The notes below the pieces were generated by a model. It worked only from the letters and a program-made list of their open reading frames with translations. It was not told where the DNA came from and ran no database searches. Positions 47,101-55,500 of a stretch of 64,000 nucleotides of DNA are shown piece after piece. The stretch is from Bicyclus anynana (Eukaryota > Arthropoda > Insecta > Lepidoptera > Nymphalidae): the NCBI RefSeq assembly GCF_947172395.1, contig NC_069108.1, forward strand, positions 2,953,501 through 3,017,500. Direction: 5' to 3'. Both the position numbers and the translations under genes were made by a program. Numbering within the stretch: the first letter of the stretch is position 1; every line of letters starts with the position of its first letter.

Positions 47101-48636
47101 ATGTTGTATATAAATTATTACTTGAGAATTTTATTTTATTATATATTTTATTTTATTTTAGAAACATTTTTATTATTTCATAGAGAAATGTACTACGCAA
47201 TAAATAAGCAGGTGGTTGTTCATAAGATAAATAGAAATATGAACAATGGCGATTCACTGTCACTCGCTCACTTAGTGCATTCAATCGCTCGACTCAATAC
47301 TCACTCGTACTCGCGTCTATACATCGCGTATTAAGTCAATACTCAATTTGTCAATGTCAATTTTCAAGTGAGGACTGAAGAGTGAAGTGAGGTGGTTCAA
47401 TGTTGAAATTTGAGGAACTCTTTCATTTTGCAATCACGAGTACCTCAAACGAGGCGACTCATGAGTGAGGGACTCATCTCTAATGCGCGTGAGCATTACC
47501 AAGAAACGACGTTATTTGTGTGGCGCGAAATCTAAAATGGCTTCCAAAAAGTGTAAAAATGACGTTAACTCTTTTTGTTATATTTGCGGCGAATTCATTA
47601 AAGTAAGAGCTATGAAATTCAGTTTGTCGTCAAATGTAAAACTCTGTGAAGCTTATGAAGCTTATTTTAATCTTCCCATTCGAAGTCAAGATAAAATATG
47701 GGCACCTAAATTCTCATGTAGTTACTGCAAAAACACATTAGAAGGTAAGAGAGTACATCATAACTTTCAAGGATACTAATCGCAAGAAAAGTACGATATG
47801 TTATAACCTGTGTGTATATGTATATACGTTTATATGTATGTTATTTTTTTTCAGCTTGGTATCGAGGAGAAAAAAATAATGGCCAGTGAAAAATTCCCAG
47901 AGCTACTGAACGCTCACGAAAAACAAGCGTGGCTCAGCCTTAAAGCAGTGATCCATGGCTTTCTTGGCAATAAAAAAGCTGCAAATTATAAAGAGCTCAT
48001 TTCTAATATGCTTGAGAATTTCAAACTCATGGGATGCAGAATGTCCCTTAAAGTACATATGCTACATGCTCACTTAGACCAGTTTAAAGATAACTTAGGG
48101 GCATACTCAGAAGAGCAAGGAGAACGCTTTCACCAAGATATGATAAACTTTGAACAACGTTATCAAGGACAATATAATGAGAATATGATGGGTGACTACA
48201 TTTGGAGTCTAATACGAGAAGGTTCCTACTCACACAGAAGAAAAACAAAAAATATTCATTTCTAAAGTTTCTTACTGATTCTTTTTATGTATTTGGAGAT
48301 TTATCTTTATTGTTCTTTGTAAATAAAGGTGATTAACATATAAATTAAAGTTCTTTTTCTTGCCTTTGTATTCTACTGAATTAAAAAAATAAGATTTTCT
48401 TAAAATTAGAAATTGCGTTCTGGTTGCTACAAAAGCAAACTTTATCAAATAAAAGTATTTTTTTATTGTTAAGTTAGACATTATTAATCTAAATCAGCAC
48501 CACAGAACTCAGACTCAAAAATCGTGTTTACTTGTGATGATAGATTACCTTCATTGAGGCAAATGTCCGGATTACTCCTCTTAACCTTTTGACAATCTGC
48601 GTAAACATTTGTAGCACTTTCGTTGGTTTTATTCAT
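43919..48636 (-). CDS. Unknown three-exon gene (minus member of a divergent pair)
   Basis: Exons on the minus strand: 48636-48549, 45844-45661, 44117-43919. Splice sites: AATGAAG|GTAATC, CCCTCAG|AAATAG, AACCG|GTAAAC, TAATTTCAG|GGATTT; phases 1 and 2. The total is 471 bases, 156 aa plus TAA. ATG 48636 is in AAAAAATATGA. Visible features: N-terminal CQKVKRS, a middle exon with HYSLATNELLQCRWHSYKR, and a C-terminal exon with DLHFYNGTIQFMPSETPQR, GPGVDSRGQLPIPQE and a Lys-rich tail. I do not recognise the family; no signal peptide or membrane segment is seen. It is paralogous to the gene at 49521-58257. Introns hold a hAT MITE, a truncated multicopy gene and SINE pieces. Confidence 0.78.
44847..44960 (+). 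mobile_element. Family-A SINE head only
   Basis: GACGGCCTCCGTGGCACAGT to TTTTCTTAATTGCTCCAGCA. 3' truncated, which is unusual for a retroposed SINE. Confidence 0.75.
45661..45844 (-). CDS. Minus unknown gene, exon 2
   Basis: 184 bases, same length as exon 2 of the plus gene. Ungapped, by eye about 20 of 60 residues are identical (for instance P-x-F-E, H/QYSL, CRWxxYK, FP). GC-rich compared with its flanks. Confidence 0.8.
46070..46255 (+). pseudogene. Non-LTR polymerase C-terminal fragment
   Basis: One open frame reads VEVGARGLPAKSLYNLLKDL, GLSRTAANSILERVSK, GFYQIWLGREN and a stop at 46255. This resembles the tail of R2/PO21-like insect non-LTR polymerases (family recalled, not searched). 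Lies in intron 1 of the minus unknown gene. Confidence 0.65.
46705..47482. mobile_element. 778-bp hAT-type MITE with 8-bp target duplication
   Basis: Left TAGAGATGGGTAACTCATT and right complement (TGAGTGAGGGACTCATCTCTA) are inverted. ATGCGCGT flanks it at 46697-46704 and 47483-47490. The interior is full of GAGG/ACTC words and has no transposase. Confidence 0.88.
47537..48265 (+). pseudogene. Truncated copy of an arthropod multicopy gene (unknown function)
   Basis: 47537-47744 encodes an N-terminal Cys-rich domain (FCYICGEFI, WAPKFSCSYCKNTLEG) ending at a GAAG|GTAAGA donor. 47864-48265 encodes the C-terminal part (AWLSLKAVIHGFLGNKKA, CRMSLKVHMLHAHLD, SEEQGERFHQD, GQYNENMMGDYIWSLIRE). I recall this as a family repeated in many arthropod genomes, with a central region of roughly 250 residues that is missing here. 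The acceptor TTTTTCAG at 47854 would put the second part out of frame with the first. Probably mobile-element related and dead. Confidence 0.75.
48549..48636 (-). CDS. Minus unknown gene, exon 1
   Basis: 29 codons from ATG, ending GAA G|GTAATC. Reading on through the donor stays open to a stop at 48484, so an unspliced 50-residue product is also possible. Confidence 0.68.
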
Positions 48637-49520
48637 ATTTTTTGATAATTACAACACTTAACATAAAATGTGCTTGAGTTACAGTGGTTGCGATGAAAAG
48701 AAAATGACATAAAAAGGATAACCATGAAATAACAATGTCATGTCCAAGTCATGTCAAGCAGGCATGACAACAAAGTTTTTAATAAAGATAACGAAAATAG
48801 TTCTAATATAATAGTATAAGTAAATAGTAATTTCTCAGCATATAACTTATATTAATATGCGACATTTATCGCCTGTTTCTCTGATATCAAGAGTCTTTAG
48901 CAGGTTTTAAGGTTTCATTTCGAAGTCAACAGTTAATTAATTACGCCATGTCCGTCTTTCTGACTGTCCGTCCGCAGTTTAACTCAGTGACTATTAGCAT
49001 TCATTCGTGCGAATGTTACTTACATCACAGAAAAATACGAGAACATTTTAGATAGATAGATAGAAATAATTTATTTGTCATAATAATTTAGCGAGCATTA
49101 TAATGATCGTTCTGGCGAGCTTTCTTGCGAGCATATTTGCTTTGAGCTTTTTGCCGAGTCAAGATGTTCGGTTTCAAAATTCTCTAGATGTTCGTAGCAA
49201 TGTTTGCCTTTATTCTTGGTGTTGGCTCGGCTCGTTGTCCAGTTCGACAAATAAAATAAGGGTTTTGAGAAATTCACTTAGATATTTATATTATTAAATT
49301 TTTTTAAACTGGGGACATAGCTGTACTGTGTAATACCTTTGCCTGTTCGCCAATGGGAAAGAAAAAAGAAAAAAAAATTACGTTTCGCTATGTCATTATA
49401 ATTTATATCGACATATATTTATCCTTTTACGTGTATTTTTAATTACACTTATTTGCTACTAAACCTTTTATTATATTGATTATTTTTTAGGGTTTTTTAG
49501 TTACAAAGACGCAGGACGCC
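48637..49520. promoter_or_regulatory. Presumed bidirectional promoter of the divergent pair
   Basis: The 884 bases between the two start codons. Near the minus start are repeated ATGTCATGTCC/AAGTCATGTCAAG words (48737-48770). In-frame stop TAG at 49488 precedes the plus start. No TATA or CpG block stands out. 49320-49360 carries the short CTGTACTGTGTAATACCTTT repeat. Confidence 0.4.
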
Positions 49521-52500
49521 ATGTATTCGAAAAATCCAGCGAAGCCAAGATATCCAACGTGCGAAGGAATCAAACGCCCCAAAATGGACGAAAGCTATTA
49601 CCAAAATAATGGTAGGTTTTCTTTTTCATCATCATTAGCTTATTTTAACCAGTGGCGTGCACAAAGTTTTTAACTCGGGTAAGCATTATAAGATTTTTTA
49701 CATTTATTTATTTAAAGAATTATTTTTTACATAGAAAAGAATGAAGAATGAAAAAGTAGTAATAAAAAAACGAACTGCGTAACTATTTTTTTTAACTAAA
49801 AAATAATAATTATGTTTTCTAAAAAGTAATTCAAAGAATTCCGACTATACGTGTAACATGGATAATCGGAATTCTTTGAATTACTTTATCTATCTTTGGA
49901 TTTTAAAATACGTAGATACGTAATACGAAGACTCGTTATCGTCGAGATATTGCAACTCCGCACTTCACTAGTAAGCTACTTCATGATATTTATCAATGAA
50001 TACGTTTGGCTAGGTCATAATGTAATGACTTCCAAATATCACGATCCTGAGCCGCCTGCATCCAGCGAATCTCTACAACTCGCTTGATCTCGTCAGTCCA
50101 CCTGGTGGGGGGTCGCCATTCCAGCGCCTTGGGACCCCAAAGTCCATCGGCTCTTCGAACTATGTGCCCAACCCATTGCCACTTTTTAGAACACATATTC
50201 TTTATACATTCAAAAATCAAAATCAAAAATCATTTATTTCAAGTAGGCTCAGTTTACAAGCACTTTTGACACGTCAGTTGACTATTTGTAAAGATTCTAC
50301 CACCGGTTCGGAAGGCAGGTTCTGCTGAGAAGATACCGGCAAGAAACTCAACAGTTGCAACAGTTGCAAACAGTTGCAGTTGCATTTTTAATTAATATAC
50401 CCTAGAGTTATGGGAAATACTCCCGACCACCCTGTATATATTTATAGAAGTACTAATTTCAGAGTTATTAGAGAAACTGGCGAAAGACTACACAGTCAGC
50501 CCGCTGTTCGAACGCTACATGTCGGAGCAAGCCATGAAGGAGCAATACTCGTTAAAAAACAACCACTTCTTAGCGTGTCGGTGGAGAGAGTACAAGAATA
50601 GGGCTGGGGCGAGACTACGCCAGCCTGCACAGTTCCCGCGTGTCGCGTACGTTACAGTAAACGCCATTTAAAAAGTCCAATGATTGATGAATGATTAGCC
50701 TATAAGCTACTAGCAAACGGCTGCGACTTCGTCCGCCCCTAAACCTCCTTAATCCGGCCCTCTTGCAATTAGCGGACGTCTACTGACTGTAAACTACGTC
50801 CCTGCCTTTCATCATTGTATGTCGGGTGGTTTGCGAGATTTATATAATAAGATTTAAGCAAACTGCTTAGAGTATCTCATCTAGGGAAATCAGAGATGGC
50901 CGACGAAAAAATTCAGCGCATGAAAGTTAAAGCAATTTTAAAATTCGACCGTTTTTAATTGACGTTGATTGATATATAATCTATCCATTGTAAGTACGTA
51001 CCATACCACATTTTTTATTAATTCTATGTAGTTTACTTAAGAATAGGGGGCCTACAGGGTAAGATTACTTAGGGCATGAAGTTACCTTAAAACTATTTGA
51101 CAAGTTTGTGCGGCCACCAAAATCGTGTTGTTTCTAGGTAATGGCACTTAACGTAATCATCATAATTATCAACCCATATTCGGCTCTCTGCTGAGCACGA
51201 GTCCCCTCTCAGAATGAGAGGGGTTAAGCCCATCCATAGTCCATCTCCCATCCCATTAATAGCCCACCACGCTGGCCCAATGCGGATTGGCAGACTTCAC
51301 ACACGCAGAGAATTAATAGAATTCTCTGGTATGCAGGTTTCCTCACGATGTTTTCCTTTCCCCGTTTGAGACACGTGATATTTAATTTCTGGAAATGCAC
51401 ACAACTAAAAAGTTCAAGGTGCACGCCCCGGACGGGATTCGAACCCTTCGGAATCGGAGACAGGTCATTTCCACTGGGCTATCATAAACTGTGGCTGAAA
51501 CTACTAAACTGATTTGAAATATTATTTCACTGAAGCTATCCTCGAGTGCTATAGGCTATATTTTATCTCCGTATTCCTATTATTATTAGGTTATATAACT
51601 GTAAGGCCTCATTCGCACGAGAGTTAAAAAAGTGAGGCGTTAAAACCCAGCGTTGGCGGGTGTAGCGTATAATATGAAGTATGCCTATATAACCTATATC
51701 CCACGCCCAAAATTGTAAATGCAACACTGTTAGATAAAAAAGCGTCGTGTTTTAAAAACGCTGTCGTGTGAACATGAACTTGGTAATGCATTTGATGTAT
51801 TTGAACGCTTTTTTTTTTTTTTAGAGCCGTGATAGCCCAGTGGATATGACCTCTGCCTCTGATTCCGGAGGGTGTGGGTTCGAATCCGGTCGGGGCATGC
51901 ACCTCCAACTTTTCAGTTGTGTGCATTTTAAGAAATTAAATATCACGTGTCTCAATCGGTAAAGGAAAACATCGTGAGGAAACCTGCATACCAGAGAATT
52001 ATCTTAATTCTCTGCGTGTGTGAAGTCTGCCAATCCGCATTGGGCCAGCGTGGTGGACTATTGGCCTAACCCCTCTCATTCTGAGAGGAGACTCGAGCTC
52101 AGCAGTAAGCCGAATATGGGTTGCTGACGAACGCTTTTTTAACCTTTAAGTATGGACGTGGAATCTCACTGGCTCACTCGATGTTTGTGTTTTCTTAGTT
52201 TCAACTAATTCTTCCCACTTTACGCGTTTGAGCAGTTCAGTAGTTTTTGTTTTAGTTGTAAAACTACCAACCTGGGAGGAGGTTGAATCTTTAGATGAAT
52301 ATGCCGTAAGTAAAACCATCAACTAAACCTTTGTGCACTGACTGCCAGTAAATTTACTTTATCAGCTGTTGTCAAAATTTATATTTGCTGAAATAGGTGT
52401 TTTACGTTTTTGGATTCTTATATTTATTATTAAAATATTGACCGTAACTGGAAGCTTTTATATTGAGAGTAGCATTTCCGTTTCCGTCGATTTCATACCA

Positions 52501-55500
52501 GTTTTCGTACTTTTATTGACGTCACGTCTGGCTATGTGGCGCCACCTGGCGGTGTCGGGCTCGGGAAGTTTCGTAAATCGCTGAGCGCGACTTTAGCTCA
52601 TTGGCGTTTTGTTTGCCGTCGAAGCAACATCTTGCAATCAGTTGGTACCCGACATTGCAAGATAAAGTGTAATAAGTGAAGTGAATTCGCTGTGAGTACT
52701 TTATATTTTATTACGTTGTAATTATTACGTTGTTACATACAACGTTAACGTTATGTAAAATGTAAATGTAAAATTTCAAATTTCATTTGAAAATAGTACG
52801 TGATCATTATTTTAACGGTTTTTCCGTTCGGATCACTACTTCATATGTTTGAAAGTCTTGCTTTTTTGCAAATGTTTTCGTACTTGCATGTATATAATAA
52901 TATTTTCTTTGTAGTGATTTTTCAACAGTTAAAAAAGTATTAAAAGTGGCGGGGCCCAGCGAGCTTCCTAAAAATGTGAACTCAGAAACCAAAGTGAACG
53001 TTCTAGCAATAGACTGTTGTCTAACATAATATAATATATACTGCAAAACGAACGCGTGGCCAGTGGCTTTCGTTTCAAAGGAGTACATAAATTACGAATG
53101 CTCGAAGACAAAGAGTTTTTGAGAGTTACTCAAACATATTGTTACTTCAATTCAAACCGGCATTGAAAAAAGGTTCACAAATCCCGCCAGAATTTAGCAC
53201 AGGAATTTTGATTCGCCACCCCACGCAGGGGCAAGGCGTAGACACTGTTAACGTGCCTGGACACATTTGCAGTCAAATATCGGTCTAATAGTTTACCGCC
53301 CCTCGCGGGGGCAAGGTATACCGACTTCAAAAAGGTTTCTCAATTCGACCGTATATATTTTTAACGTTCCTGGACGTATTTGCAAAAACAACTTACTGAG
53401 TAAGATATAGAAAGTTTAAATATTCCTGGACGTATTTGCACAGTCAAATACCGGTCTAATAGATTACCGCCCCTCATGGGGACGAGGTTATAGAAAGTGT
53501 TAACATTCCTAGACGAATTTCCAGTCAAATACTGAGGATCGCCGCCACTCGCAAGGGCAAGGCACGAATAGTGTTGAAATTTCATCACGTAGAACACAAT
53601 ACATGGAATATACGTACAATGCGCAATCGCTCATGCACAGCCATGCTTGCATGATAATTACAACCCACCCTCGCGGGGTGTTTATTTCTTTATATAAAAT
53701 ATTCAAATACTGGTGTCCTTGATCGCCACCGTCGCGGGCGTATGCATGAAGAGTAATGTTCTATCGCGTGGAACATACAACACGGATTATATCTGTAATG
53801 CGCACACGTTCATGCACAGCCTTGCTTGCATGATCAATACAATCCACCCTCGCGGGGTGTTTATGAAAGATGTATGGATACGAATATCTTATCTATCTAT
53901 ATAAATTATTCAAATACCCGTGTCGATGTCGTGTGTGTGATCGCCACCCCTCGCGAGGGCAATGCATGAAAAATTTTAAAATTCCATCGCCTGGAACGCA
54001 CGACAGGAAATATACATACAATGCGCATACGCTTGCACAGCCTTGCTTGTATGATCATTATAATCCACCCTCGCGGGGTGTTTATCAGCAATGTACAAGA
54101 GTCTAATGTCCTAAAGCCCTTGCAGGCTGACTCGATATCTTTTACGTTTGCTAGTTGACATATATAAAATTGAGTTTCTATGTAAAAATGTCACTCATAA
54201 ATAAATAAATATACTAAAACAATACACATCACTATCTAGCCCCAAAGTAAGCATACAGAGCAGCTTGTATTATGGGTACTAAGATAGTTGATATTATAAT
54301 ATTCATATACATGTATAAATACACACAGACACTGGAAAAAACCCATGTTCATCACATAAATATTTTCCAGTTGTGGGAATCGAACCCACGGCCGTGGATG
54401 CAGAAAGCAGGGTCACTACCCACTGCGCCACACGGCCGTCATTGCTTACTCGTGAATATCCCACAGTAGGTAAATGACATTTTGCCAATTGATTTTTTGA
54501 TTTTCAAAATAGTGAATAGGCCAACTAGATTTGTAACCAATGGGTGAATTAATTACTTTGTGACAATGGCGTGAAAATCTGATGAACGAAAGCGTCAGAA
54601 TAAACATCATGTACATTTTGGTATAGAGAAGTCAGGAAACTTATTTTTCCAAATACATCTAAGTTTTCTAAAGATATTACTGGATGTATACAGTTTATTA
54701 TTTGCATACTCCAGGTTTCATAAACTTAGAAACAAACGAAAAGGTAAACATATTATGATACCCTCCGTCACCTAGCAAAATGTAGAAAAACGCATAAGCG
54801 ATAACATAAAAATTTCTATCAAAGCAAAGGATTCTAAATGAATTCTTTTTCAGGGGCTCGAGGCCCATCAAGGGTATTATGTATGCCTTAAAGTTTAATG
54901 TATCCAGAAAACTTAAAGTATTTTGAGATAGACTTCATTTCAAGCGGTCTTTTTAGCCACCTTTTTCACCACCTTTTTCAATGGGAGAAAATGGTGGCAC
55001 CAAAAACGTACAGAGGTTAATCTGAGGTTATCTCCTACCGTTCTCTCGAATAACCTCGTGTTTTTCTTAATCTATATGAAACATCGTTCCACACTCCTGT
55101 TTTGGAAGAAATATCATTAATTGTCTACTTAATGAAATACAAAGGATCATAAAAGCACCATGCTCTGTTGCTAATTACGCATGGTCCACTTGCTAAATAC
55201 GCACAGCATCAGAAACTCAGTTTGAAGAATAGACACAAGCCTACTTGCATGTGTATGTAATAAAATTCCAAAGGTGCTTCCTACGTTTTGTATACAGGGA
55301 ATTGTTGGAGATTACTTTCTTGTCATTTGAACTATGCATGTCTCTTTCTCAAATACTTTCTCAATGCTATCGAATCGGCAGCATGTTTTGTAAGAGATAT
55401 GTAGAATTAAGAATCCCGGTTCATATCGACAATTTTATCATTTACTAAGAAAATAATACGAAACGTAGATGTAGACTATATCGAAAAATTGCCCGTACCA

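Noticed and set aside
49103..49297. 64-codon plus frame and an overlapping short signal-peptide-like frame (MFVAMFAFILGVGSA)
   Set aside because: The second frame is only 23 codons and is preceded by an in-frame stop; neither has support as a secreted peptide.
53210..54085. CRISPR-like array
   Set aside because: Spacing and units are irregular, spacers are themselves repeated, and the context is an insect intron.
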